DNA of 64,000 bases from Asterella californica (lineage: Eukaryota > Streptophyta > Marchantiopsida > Marchantiales > Aytoniaceae): assembly GCA_036924285.1 (NCBI GenBank), contig JAYKYS010000005.1:3782001-3846000 (forward strand), in the 5' to 3' direction. Made by a program: the position numbers and the translations under genes. Numbering within the stretch: the stretch's first letter is position 1; each line of letters opens with the position of its first letter. Under the pieces are notes generated by a model, which saw only the letters and a program-made list of their open reading frames with translations, was not told the origin of the DNA and did not search any database. This document shows, piece by piece, positions 21,953 to 33,017 of this stretch.

Positions 21953-23243
21953 TTGAGAAGGTTGAGTTGCTTTGTGATTACAACGACCTCTGTACCTGGT
22001 CTAGATACGGCTGAGATCTCGAAGACGCTTGCGGCCCTGGTCCAACAACATCCGATCGTTGGAGGGGGTGAGTTAAGGTCCACCAAGGCTTTGCAAGCTA
22101 TTGTGAATAGATGTGGAAGGTTTGAAGGTAGAGATATTTCTAGATATCTGCGTGAGTATAGAGGAGAGATGGAGCTGGTTAGGGTTACTGATGCTGAGAT
22201 GATAGCAAGTTTTGAGTTAGCTGTCATTCTTGAGTTGCGGGACCAAGTTAGGGATGTACAGAGAAGAAATCTTGGAATCTGGATGAGTTTTGAGCGATCT
22301 CTTCGAGAGTAGTTTCTTGAGGAGGATTCAGAGACAGTTACTAGAAGGACATTTTCTAGACTGGATTGAGCAACAACCTGGTCGTATGAGCCTGAGTGAG
22401 TTGCTGAGAGAGTTTGATCGGAGATACCGGCAACTTTCAACTCTAGAGCGAATAACCCTAGATGCTAGGAGAACAGAGCTTTTCCTGCAAGCTACCGATG
22501 ATGCTACGGCAGATCGGTTGTGTTTTATGTTGGCCGATCGATCTGCTGAGGGAGGTGTTACTATGGATTGGGGGAGAGTTGAGGATGTTGTGGCTGTACT
22601 GACAAGGCAGAGGAGTGGAAGAGTGGCTGTGGGAGGACGTCCGCTTGCAGAAGTGATCACTCCACCTTATGCTGCTCCTCAAGTACAGCAGCCTTTGGTC
22701 CCTGCTCCCATACCTGTTGTCCCAGCTACAGTTCCTTTGATGCCAGTTGTGCCAACTCTGGCACAAAAGGCACCTGTTCAGAGACCTGCGGAGAACCATG
22801 GTCAACAGAACCAGATTGAAGACCTAATTCGACAGATGCGAGAGCTGAAGGTAGAGTTAGCTGGATTGCAGAGAGAGCAGCCACCGGCGTCTGCTACTGC
22901 ACGTCCAGGAGGAGTTCCGGTTCGTAGATGTATTTGGTGTGATAGTCCTGATCATTTCCGAGGAGATTGTCAAGAGCTCACAGCTGCTTTGCGAGATGGT
23001 GTGGTTCGCTATCAGAACGGTAGGCTGCACCTTTCTTCTACTGGAGAGCCGTTGAGCACGCTGTTTGGGCGAGGAGGCATGAGGAGTCTACCTCAGATTG
23101 CTGCGGCTGCAACAGCAACTGCAACTGCAACTGCAACTGCGTTAATGACAACACTGGTAAATTCTGATGTATATGCTGGACATATTGAGGTCTCTTCTAG
23201 TCCTACATTGCTAGATAGGACTGCTGAGAAGAGTGTGGTCTAG
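21953..23243 (+). pseudogene. Family B gag
   Basis: The capsid-like helical region (ISRYLREYRGEMEL) is broken by a stop near 22,310 and a frameshift near 22,350. It continues to LLREFDRRYRQLS and ELFLQATDD. A Pro/Val-rich linker with repeated PVVP-type steps follows, then a short coiled coil and a zinc knuckle CIWCDSPDHFRGDC at about 22,929-22,970. Near the end is a run of alternating Thr-Ala encoded by a GCAACT microsatellite. Confidence 0.8.
23108..23139 (+). repeat. GCAACT hexamer microsatellite in family B gag
   Basis: About four to five copies of GCAACT/ACTGCA encode alternating Thr-Ala. The matching part of family A gag has none. Confidence 0.8.
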
Positions 23244-23614
23244 TTCCTTCTGAGATACTGAAGAGAGGAGCCGAGTCTATTCGTAGGATCACAGGATGGG
23301 GAGATTCTGTAGATGCTTCTTCTATCAGAGCATTCTTGGATGTAGATAGACACGTTCATTGAAAGGATGCTTCTGTGGAGGAAAGGAGGCGACGAGAGAC
23401 ATCTGAACTTGATACTGGAGTTCCTGAGGAGACTGGAGATAGACGGAGGGTCACAAGGAGGCGAGCAGCTCCTCCAGAGGACATCCCCTCTACTTCTCAA
23501 GCTCCTCCACCTGCACCAGGTCCGATGGAGGACGTGTAGAGATCCCAGCAAGAGCCAACGACTGCTGGTAGACGGTTTACTGCCCAAGAGAAGGAGAAGG
23601 GACCGGCTTACAAG

Positions 23615-24364
23615 TTGGCAGCTGATATTGAAACTTCCACTGATCTGAAGAGCATCTTGGAGCAGAGGATACTAGACGCGAGAATCGAGTTTTCTCTTTG
23701 GGAAGTTCTTGGTATTGCAAAGAGGGAGTTTCACGAACTGATCATCGACATCATCAAGCGCAAGAGACAAGTGATGTCCGAGCAAGTAGAAAGCCAAATG
23801 ATAGATGTGGTAGGAGCTTCTGTGAATGATGCAGAGTTTGGAAAGGTGCATTTTCAGGAAGTTGATGACAAGAGATACCAACAAGAAGCGTTGGTTGCTG
23901 GTACCAACACTATTGAGTTCGATGATGAGGAAGCTGGCGAGGAGAGTCCAACTACTGATAGTGATTTCAGAAGGAGACATTGGGCTCGTGCTACAACTGC
24001 TACACGAGTTCGTCTTGGAAGTTTGAGTGAACCTGTTGTTGCTTTAGTTGATCACGGATCTGAGATCAACATCATGTCACGGGAGGTGTATGAGAGAGAT
24101 CAGTGGCCCATCGAGCTGAACCATGGTTGCGTGCTACGAGCTGCAAACAACAAGAAGGGTGAGTTATATGACGCTTGTCCTAACGTGAAGGTGAAGATAG
24201 GTGATGTGGATGTGGATCAACATTTCTTCGTGCAGTCTTCTGCTTCATATCTTGTGATTCTTGGTCAGCTTTATATCACTGCGGTTCGAATGGAGACCAA
24301 AGTGATGGATGATGGATCTCATTATGCTAGGAACCGTAGTCTAGATGATAGACGTTCTGTGTAG
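23615..24364 (+). pseudogene. Family B protease region
   Basis: Conserved blocks with family A are GIAKREFHELIIDIIKRKRQ, then SEPVVALVDHGSEINIMS (variant retropepsin site D-H-G-S) and SYLVILGQLYITAVRMETKV. Upstream 23,244-23,614 carries the gag-protease linker in broken frames. Confidence 0.75.
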
Positions 24365-24495
24365 TTTCTGACCGTTCGTACGAACCACGAACGAAACCGG
24401 CAGACCTTGAGGGATTCTCCTATCTGTAGGAATAAGGGTTTTCAAAAACCACTCTCGTAGGACGGGATAGCGAGAGTGATGGATCTACTGCTACT

Positions 24496-25860
24496 ATGAT
24501 ACCGCTTGAGCAGCCTAAGGGATCACAGGAGGCTGATGGAGAGGCTGCTCAAGATTCAGAAAGTAGTTGCACTGTACATAGTTGGAAATCTGATTTGATG
24601 GCTTTCAGTTCTGATGATTGGAGTGAGTTCACGCGAATAGAGGATTTGACTCAGAAGAGTAGAAAGCAGATGGAGGGGTGTGCAGCAAATCTGCGTTGTA
24701 CAAGAGTTCTAAAGGAAGATGAGATGATTTCTGGTGTTTATGAGGAGTTTGTAGATGTACAGTCTTTTGTTCGTTGGATGGATGATGTAGATAGGTTGAT
24801 GAAACATATGGGAGGTAGGGTGGTGATCCCCATCCATTCTCGTGAAGTCTATGAGGAGATTATCTCATACTTGCGATATCTTCCTCATCCGAGACTGGAG
24901 AATGGATGGAAGGATGCAGTCTGGTGGTGTGGCTCTCGACAAGAAGCGAAAGTACATGCCAAGTATAAAGTTGTAGCGAGGAAGGTGAAGCTTGTGGCGA
25001 CCCAATTATCTGTTGATTCTCAGCAGCAGATGGAGTTAGCGGCTGCTGAACCTGTGCTTAGAGATCCTACACAGGTAGGGCACAAGTTTACTCAAGAGAC
25101 ACTCGAGCAACTCCAGATAGGAGGGGGTGGTTTCTTGACTGAAGAGGAGAAACGAGCTTTTGAACAAATGATAGTTAGCTATGGTAAGGCATTTTCTTTC
25201 TCAGTTGAGGAGATTGGTTGTGTGGATCCTAGTGTGATAGCTCCGATGGTTATCTTCACTGTTCCTCATGTACCTTGGAACTTGAAGCCGATTCCTGTCC
25301 CTCGTGCCTTGCTACCGAAGGTGATTGAGTTACTGAAGGAGAGGATGCGGATGGGTATTCTTGAACCATCTATGGCTCCGTACTCTAGCCGATGGTTCAC
25401 AGTACCTAAGAAGACAAGAGCTTTACGCTTCATCCAAGACTTGCAGCCTGCCAACAACATCACGATTCGAAACGTTGGAATAGGACCTGTGGTTGATGAA
25501 GTAGCTGAGGCGTTTGCTGGAAGGTCAATCTATTCTATTGGAGATCTGTTTTCATGTTATGATCAGTTTCAGCTTGCTTTGGAGAGTAGAGACTTGACTA
25601 CCATGCGTACACCTTTGAGATTGATGCGGATGTGTACTCTTCCTCAGGGTGCGACAAACTCAGTAGCCCATATGCAAAATGCGATGCATAAGGTGTTACG
25701 AGAGTTTGTACTTGAGGTCACTATCCCGTTTCTGGATGATATTCTCATGAAAGGTTGTCCGATGGAAGACAAAGACGAAGCTGTGACTTCTGATGGATGC
25801 AGAAAGTGTGCGGTTTGTTTCAAGGTTTGGAGCTCGGATCTTAACAGATATACAACGTAA
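24496..25860 (+). pseudogene. Family B reverse transcriptase, truncated at the thumb
   Basis: The RT palm is well preserved. It shows RMGILEPSMAPYSSRWFTVPK, RFIQDLQPANNITIRN, the YDQFQL block, LPQGATNSVAHMQNAMHKVL and the catalytic PFLDDILMKG near 25,735. After about 25,775 the sequence jumps to a part that aligns with the middle of RNase H in family A (10,618). Roughly 0.5 kb, covering the thumb, connection and first RNase H catalytic Asp, is deleted. Confidence 0.88.
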
Positions 25861-27609
25861 CTATCCTCAGGTGAAGCGTGAGTTGTAGGGAGCTGTTACT
25901 GCTATGAAGGTAGATCGGGAGTTCTTGATAGGAACTCGCGTGATATTAGAAACAGATTGTTTGCCTTTGTTGGGTATGATAGCAAACTGCAATACATCAG
26001 ACATCGCAATGTTGCGATGGATTGCTTATGTCCGGAGTCTGAACCCTGAGCTAAAGCATATAGCAGGGAAGGACAATCCAGTTGCAGATATGTTGTTTAG
26101 GGCCTGTTATACAGATGAGGATGAGATGTTTGCAGAGGTAGAGAATGAAGAGAGGAGAGACCTTTGGTGCCAAGTTGGTCAGCAGACTTCAGACTTGGAA
26201 CCATTGCCGTTCAATGAGGAGTTATACTCAAAAAAGTTCCGCGATATTGGATTTTATCTGAGTTCGTTATGCAGAAGAGAAGGATGGAGTGATGTAGAGT
26301 TCAAGGAAATCAGACGGAAGACGTACAGTTATCTTCTACGTGAAGGTTATCTGTGGAAACGTCCGAAAAGAAGAGATGGAATGCTTGCTAGAGTGGTGGA
26401 TGATGAACCGACGAAGCTGAATCTGCTGAAAGAGTTTCATGACACCTTGTGGGCTGGACATCGTGGAGTATGGGCTACTTACACGAAGATGAAGGAGCGT
26501 TACTGGTGGAAGGGTTTGTATCAAGACGTGGTGGACTTTGTTGGGTCGTGTCTGCACTGCCAGTTCTACTCTAAAGTCTGTTACAGAGATGGGCTTGTAC
26601 CTACTTATCCACCTAGTATTCATTTTCAGTGGGTTCTTGATCTTGTGATGATGCCACCGGGGTTATGGGGGATACGTTACTTGGTGTTGGCTCGAGAGGA
26701 TCTCTCCAACTATGTGGAGGGACGAGCACTACGGACGAAGACTACAGAGAATATCTGCAGGTTCGTGCTTGAAGATATCATCTGTCGTTATGGATCGGTT
26801 GGGAGATAACGTGTAGATAGAGACGAGTTGAGAGGCGCTAAAGTGAAGGAGTTTTTTGCTCGTTATGGAGTAAAGCTTCAACTTACTACTGCTATGAATC
26901 CAGAGGACATCGGTAAGAGTGAACTAGGACACCCTTCTATTGTTCACGCTTTAGTGAAAGAATGCGATGGTAAGTCCAGAGAATGGCCGAGACTACTTCC
27001 ATTTGCTTTGTGGGCTGATAGAACTACAAACTGTACCACGACTGGTTATATGCCAGTTGAGCTTATGTTGGGTCAGAAACCGATCGTGCCTGCTGAGGAG
27101 CACTTTCCTACGTGGGCTACGCTACCGTGTGAAGATGGTATAGATCGTGCTTCACTCTTAAATTTACGTATTAGGCAGTTGGAGCGAAGGATGCTGATGC
27201 GCATGAGAGACTGAAGGTAGCTCGAGTCAGAAACAAGGAACGTTTTGACAAGACTCACTGACTATGACCGAAGCCAATACATATTGGTGATTGGGTTCTG
27301 GTATATGATAGCACGTTGGAGAACCAGCATTCTACACTCCGTAAATTCTCTCGAAGATGGTTCGGGCCTTATGTTGTGCTAGATGTGTATTAGAATGCCA
27401 CTTATAGTTTGCGTGAGTTGGATGGTACTCCTTTGAAGCTATCTGTGCCTGGCAAACGTGTGAAGCTGTTGAAGAGACGCGGAGGGTCAATTGAGTTATT
27501 CAACTTTCTGGAGTCAGAGCTGAGGACAACAAGAGACGGAGACGTCCCAGTGTCTGATGAGATTGAGGCGGAGGAGAGCGATGATGATGAAGAACAAGCA
27601 GAAGACTGA
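25861..27609 (+). pseudogene. Family B RNase H remnant and integrase
   Basis: The RNase H end (ETDCLPLLG, LKHIAGKDNPVADML) is followed by an integrase zinc-binding domain, with HDTLWAGHRGVWATYTKMKE and YWWKGLYQDVVDFVGSCLHC. The core comes next, with the first Asp in QWVLDLVMM, AREDLSNYVEGRAL, LEDIICRYG, the second Asp in VDRDEL, Glu in GKSELGH, and FALWADRTTN..TGYMPVELMLG. A TAA at 26,807-26,809 and frameshifts near 27,214 break it. The layout resembles fungal Ty3 integrases. Confidence 0.85.
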
Positions 27610-27643
27610 ACAGGTTGGCACATGCCGGAGGATGTGCAGGTTT

Positions 27644-27655
27644 GGAGGGGGTGGA
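27644..27655 (+). other. Polypurine tract of family B
   Basis: GGAGGGGGTGGA lies directly before the 3' LTR. Family A has the same tract (minus strand, 37,544-37,555). Confidence 0.75.
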
Positions 27656-28978
27656 TGTCATGATGTGCATCATTTCACATAGTAAATGATTCACTTCTCT
27701 GTCAGACGTTAGTCTCTCTGAGTGAAGTTAAGACCTCAAAGAAGTCTATTTTTGGAAAATGTTATATATTTTGAGTCTTAGTAGGTTGATTACCATGTTG
27801 ATAGGGCTTAAGCTCATGGGTTGTATTTGCGTGTCCCCCATGCACGCTTTCTAGCTGATTTAAGCTATTTTTCGGGACTGCGTGTCGTTTTAGGTAGTTT
27901 AAGTTTTACGCTGGCACTCTAGGGGGCTTGACGTGGTAGCCTATGAGTGTAGATAAGTTACCAAGTAGTTTAAGGCACAAAGGACAGTCAAGTGGAGCTA
28001 TGAACTCCCATTGGTCCATTTTGTCTTTTGTTAAACTCTAAGTTTAGAAATAGAGCTCTAGAGTGGATTTCGAGCAATTGGTGAGGGTACTGCAAAATCT
28101 GAGAGCACAGGGAGATAGAGCTCGTCGTGCCAAGCACTGTCAGTGATAAGTTTGATCGATTTGGAGCAATAAAGAAGGAGTTATGGCTGATTGAAGTTCG
28201 ATTTGTGTCAAAATTGCAGCACTTCTGTTGAATTTGGGGTTTTGAGTGTCAATTGCAGCAGAATTGAGGAAATCACTTCAAACTTTTGTGGTTGTGTTGA
28301 TTGTCAGCCGGGCTACCACTGTCAAAAAAGTTTCAAGTGATTTGAGTTACAGAGTAATTCAGGGCGGCCGCTGAAGCGGAGGGGGTCTGTAAAGCTCGCA
28401 ATCTAGAGCAGCAACTTCAGAGAACGAAATCTGGACTTCTGTGTACAATCAGGAGGTCCAACTTCACAGGAGTGTTCAGCAAGCTGTGTACTGCAAATCC
28501 TGTAAGAAACTTCGAAATTGATCGAGCCAATCTCCTGTTATAGGTCGAAATAGCTGGCTGGGTACCAGAAATTGTCATAGTTTCTCTGTTCAGAAAGTTT
28601 CTACTCATATCTTGGTGCTCTGAATTGATCTCAAACTGAAACTTAGTATGTGTATCCAGTAGGACCTCATTGACATGTAGGAGAAGTTCTGAAGTCTAAA
28701 CCTTCACATATTTCTCAATCCTGAGTGCCAAAGTTCACCGTCAGATCTTATCGTTGCTAGTTAAGCCTGAATTTTGCTTCTTGAACATATCAGAAGAGCC
28801 AAGAGACTTGTATGAGCGTTTTTCAGTATCACCTTGTAACCTGAAGCCTATCCTTTGAGCAAACCAACCACAGCCAGGAGTCTAGTATTTCCTTAAGTAG
28901 ATTGAACACAGCCTTCAAGCTCATATCACTCACTGGCAGAAGGTTCCGCCCTTCCCGAGAAAAACTCTCAACACTACA
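27656..28978 (+). repeat. Family B 3' LTR
   Basis: 1,323 bp, the partner of 20,596-21,916. Host family C sequence resumes right after CACTACA at 28,978. Confidence 0.92.
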
Positions 28979-28982
28979 ACGG

Positions 28983-30131
28983 ATTGGGCCTAGAGATCAT
29001 AGAGTGATAGTACGTCTCTCAGGTATTGGAGTTGTGACTTCTGACTCTGATAGACCCACTAGTGACTATTGGGAATCTGATATGGAGGATGATCAGAGTG
29101 TCTCAGAAGTAGATACGAGAGATTCTTATGATCAAGAATCCTCGTCTGAGGACGAAGAATTTGGTCGAGATGAATCATTACATCAGCTTAGTGTTAATGA
29201 CTTGTTGCCTCGATCAGCAGTGGAGAAAGATCTTGACAAAGAAGAGTTGAGTGAGGCAGAGATTGTGAGACAACTCTCTACCTTGAAGTTTGGTATCAAT
29301 GTCACTCAAGAAGAGAAAAGTATATTCCTAGATATATTTCAAAAATATATCCATGTGTTTGCTTTCAGCTACAAGGATTTGAAGGAGGTGACTCTAGAGA
29401 CTCATCGGATCGAATTGGAGGAGAACGCAAGATCAATTCGACAGAAGCAGAGAAGAGTCAATCTCACAACGGCAATGATGATCAAGGAGGAGATAGACAA
29501 GTTGAAGGAGGCAAGTTTCATCTATGAGGTGGAGAACTCAGAATGGGTTTCACTCATTGTGATTGTCAAGAAGAAGAATGGTAAGCTACGAGTGTGCATA
29601 GACTATAAGAAGTTGAATGCAGTTACCAAGAAGGATTATTATCCTCTACCATTTATAGATGAGATTTTGGAAGAAGTTGCTGGTCATGAGTGGTACAACT
29701 TTGGTGATGGTTATAGTGGGTATAACCAGATCAAGATAGCACAGGAGTACCAGCAGTTGACTACTTTCACTACTCCTTGGAGAACATTTGCATTTCAAGT
29801 GATGCCATTCGAACTGTGTAATGCTCCGGCCATGTTTCAGAGGTTCATGAACAAGGTGTTTGAACCATTCATAGGGAAGTTTGTTCGTGATTTCATTGGC
29901 GATTTTTGTGTGTACGGAAGAAAGGAGGACCACTTTGATCATGTGATCAAAGTTTTGCAGCAGTTGGAGCAAACCAACACTTCTCTAAATCCAGAGAAGT
30001 GCATCTTTGGCTACGAAGAAGGTATGCTGTTAGGGCAATTCATTTCCAAGAATGGGATTGCGGTACATCTTGAGAAGGTGAAGAAGATTGTAGATCTTCC
30101 ATTTCCGATCAACTTGACAAAGTTGAGATAA
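28983..30131 (+). pseudogene. Family C reverse transcriptase
   Basis: The protein has an acidic N-terminal part, then VFAFSYKDLKEV, IDKLKEASFIYEVENSEWVS, KKKNGKLRVCIDYKKLN, DYYPLPFIDEIL, a DGYSGYNQI block and MPFELCNAPAMFQRFM. These are Tat/Athila-type motifs. The catalytic Y-[IV]-DD is read as FIGDF near 29,895, so one catalytic Asp is lost. The frame is the one left open by the family B insertion at 20,595. Confidence 0.85.
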
Positions 30132-30860
30132 TTTCTTGGCATGGTTGGATATTATCGTAGGTTTGTCTTTTCCTTCTCAAACAAAGCAATAGCTTTGACT
30201 ATGTACATGAAGAAAGGAGTTGATTTTGACTTGAAAATGCATGATCAGAAGGCAAAGGAAGCATTTGAGGAGTTGAAAAAGGCATTGGTGACAACTCCTA
30301 TACTTGTTAAACCTGAGTGGAGTAAAGCATTTATTATGTATATGGATGCTTCCAATGTAGCAATCGGATGTACATAAAGTCAATTAGATGGAGATAGGCA
30401 TGATCATCTTATAGCTTATGCGAGTAGGCAGATGGTTCCAGCGGAGAAGAATTATTCAGTGACTAAACGAGAAGGATTAGCGGTGATCTTTGGATTGAAG
30501 AAATTTCGACACTACTTGCTAGGAGGGAAATTTTCCATAGTCACAGATCACAAGGTTTTAAAGTATATCTTTAATAAGCCTAATGCCGAAGGTCGTATTG
30601 CTCGTTGGAAGATCCTTCTAACAAAATATGATTACGTGATCGAAGATACACCATGGAAAAAGTATGCGAATGCTGATCTTTTGTCGAGGGCTTATGATGA
30701 TGAGGGAGAAGAACCGTTTGATGATTCATTTTCAGACGAGCATCCGATGATCATCACAAGCATTGAGGAGATACCGGACGCGTACAAGAAAATCTGGAGT
30801 TTCCTTGCAGATGGCTCTTTTCCAGAAGGTATGCATACCCGAGAACGTAACGCGTTGTAA
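30132..30860 (+). pseudogene. Family C RNase H
   Basis: The domain shows MVGYYRRFV, FIMYMDASNVAIG, SVTKREGLAVIFGLKKFRHY and TDHKVLKYI, then KKYANADLLSRAY. A TGA/TAA pair near 30,130-30,375 interrupts it. Confidence 0.8.
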
Positions 30861-32083
30861 GGTATGCAAACCATACACCATGGTGGAGAGAATTCTATTT
30901 CATCAAGGAGCAGATGGGTTATTAAGGAGAGCAATTGGTCAGAAGGAGGCGTTCAAGCTGATGCACGAGTTTCACAATGGCACTGTTTGCGGAGGTCACT
31001 TTGCTGGTAAGATAACAACTTTCAAGATTTTGGATGCGAGTTATCACTGGAGAGGGATTTTCAAAGAGTGTTTAGACTATTGCAAAACTTGCGACGTATG
31101 TCAAGCATTTGCTCTGAAGTCTACTAGAACACCTCCGTTAAGATCAATTCCAATATTAGGACCATTTGAGAAGTGGAGTATTGACTTTGTAGGTCCTCTT
31201 AATAAGACACCTCGAGGCAATAAATACATTGTAGTCGCTACTGACTATTGTACCAAGTGGGTAGAGGCTAGACCTTTGAGGGAGACTAATGAAACGGAAG
31301 TCGGTAAGATTCCTATGGGAGAGGATCATCACAAGATTTGGATGTCCGTTAGAGTTGATCTCCGATAGAGGAGGAGAGTTTGTAGGGAGCATGACTACTG
31401 CTATGCTACAACACTTTTCTATCAAGTCACGAGTAACGATCTCATACAAACCAAATGCTAATGGTCTTGCGGAGAAGACCAATCTTACACTTTGTATGAT
31501 GTTCGTCAAAGATGCTGGTGTTGAAACTGCAAAACATACTTGAGATAAGAGACTACATGTCATCTTATGGGAGTATCGAACGACAACAAAGACTTCTACT
31601 GGGTACACCTCATTTCGACTGGTTTATGGAATGGAGTCCAAGTTGCCCATCCAATTCGAATTGGAAACTTTTCAAACTATTCAACGAAAGTTGAAGAGGT
31701 CAAGGGAAGAAGACGTGGTCAGATCAAGAAGAGAGCAACTCATGGAGTTGGAAGAGACCCGAGTGATAGCAATGATCCGGATGGAACGAGCTCAAGCGTA
31801 TCAAAAGAAGAGTTACGACAAACGGTTGGGCAAGAGAGAGGTAAAACCTTTTCAAGTCGGAGATTGAGTAATGTTGTATGATGCTATCAGATTCATGAGG
31901 GCTAGGAAGAAGTTTCTTCTTAGATATTTTGGTCCTTTTGTTGTAGATAAGGTGTGGAGCAACTTCACATATGACCTTCAAGAACTGGGAGGAAGGAGAT
32001 TTGATCGTGTCAAGCATGACAAGTTGAAGTTGTTTCATAGACGAAAGTTATCTCTTCACTCCGAGGACGGAGTGAAAATTTAG
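30763..32083 (+). pseudogene. Family C integrase
   Basis: The zinc-binding part is HEFHNGTVCGGHF ... CLDYCKTCDVCQAF. The core has FEKWSIDFVGPLNKT (first Asp), LISDRGGEFVG (second Asp) and YKPNANGLAEKTN (Glu). A GPY/F-like module, LRYFGPFVVDKVW, lies near 31,925. Frameshifts at about 31,300, 31,545 and 31,865 separate the pieces. A PPT (GGGGGGTAAAA, 32,087-32,097) precedes the 3' LTR. Confidence 0.82.
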
Positions 32084-32097
32084 TCTGGGGGGTAAAA

Positions 32098-33013
32098 TGT
32101 AACGACCTATGTTACATATATGAGGTTTATCTATTAGTAAGATATTTAGTTATAACTAAGTGTTGAGAATGTTTATTTGTTGCCCAAGTACTTTAAGGAG
32201 GTATAAAGTTGGTCATGACTAGCTAAAGTTAGTTGTGGTTAAACTCAGCTGTACTTTTGATAGAATTCAGATATTTCCTAAAGAGTGAGCACTACTATCT
32301 TGTCATCTTGCCTAAAAGATAGAAAGGAGGTGGAAAGTATCCCTTATCTTTTTTTTGACTTGATATTAGTGGTTGGATTAAAGTTGTAGACTTTGTGGGC
32401 ATTAAAAACAAGAAGAAATTTCACATGTTTCTTTTTTAGTTGGTCCTAGTGTAGAGAGGGGGTGGAAATTCGAGATTCATTGAGAATATTCTAGAATCCT
32501 TCTAGAAGTTGTTGACTTTGAAGGAATAAACCCATGTGAAAAGGTAAAAAGCTCATGTGATTAATGCTTTTATCTTAAGTAATATCTTAGTAAAATCCGG
32601 TAAAAGTAGTTACGGTTGAGTTACCGGAGAGTATCAAAGTAAAAACCTAGAATGTATAAATAGAGGAGTAGAGAAGAGCTCCTCATCCTTGTTTTCACAT
32701 CGTCGTAATGACAATTTGAGTAATATAGAGAGTGTGGGATAATTTTAGCATGTGAGAACTTGAGAGACGTCGTTAGAATGGAGGATTTTAGTTGATGAGT
32801 TTATGGAGATTTTTAGTTGATAAGTTTATGGGTGTATGAATGAGTGAACTTAGCATTTTTCCCTTCAAGATTCATGGTATGCTTCCATCAAAGCCATCAG
32901 AGGTGACCCCTGAGTGAGAGACAGACTCGACATTTGTAGATTCATCGATGACGATCGTGGAGGTTGAGAGATCGGGAGGGGTAGTTGATCGATGGGATCG
33001 TGGAGGGTTTATA
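32098..33013 (+). repeat. Family C 3' LTR
   Basis: 916 bp, the partner of 16,038-16,956. It is followed by GTAC, the target duplication, and then family D RNase H sequence. Confidence 0.9.
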
Positions 33014-33017
33014 GTAC

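Larger units (their letters stand above)
20596..28978 (+). mobile_element. Family B Ty3/gypsy retrotransposon nested in family C
   Basis: The LTRs are 20,596-21,916 and 27,656-28,978, both starting TGTCRTGATGTG and ending CAACACTACA. They are about 97-98% identical by eye, so this is the youngest layer. The flanks are ACGA before and ACGG after, a probable 4-bp duplication with one change. It encodes gag, protease, RT, a truncated RNase H and integrase. An internal deletion and several stops make it non-autonomous. It is a sister subfamily of A, with related LTRs, PPT and pol. Confidence 0.92.
16038..33013 (+). mobile_element. Family C Ty3/gypsy (Tat/Athila-like) retrotransposon, nearly complete, split by family B
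   Basis: The LTRs are 16,038-16,956 and 32,098-33,013, both starting TGTAACGACC and ending TTTATA. They are flanked by an exact 4-bp duplication, GTAC (16,034-16,037 and 33,014-33,017). The internal order is leader with tandem repeats, zinc-finger ORF, gag, protease, RT, RNase H and integrase. A second element occupies 20,596-28,978 between protease and RT. Without it the element is about 8.6 kb. Stops and frameshifts, and a damaged RT active site, mark it as dead. Confidence 0.9.
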
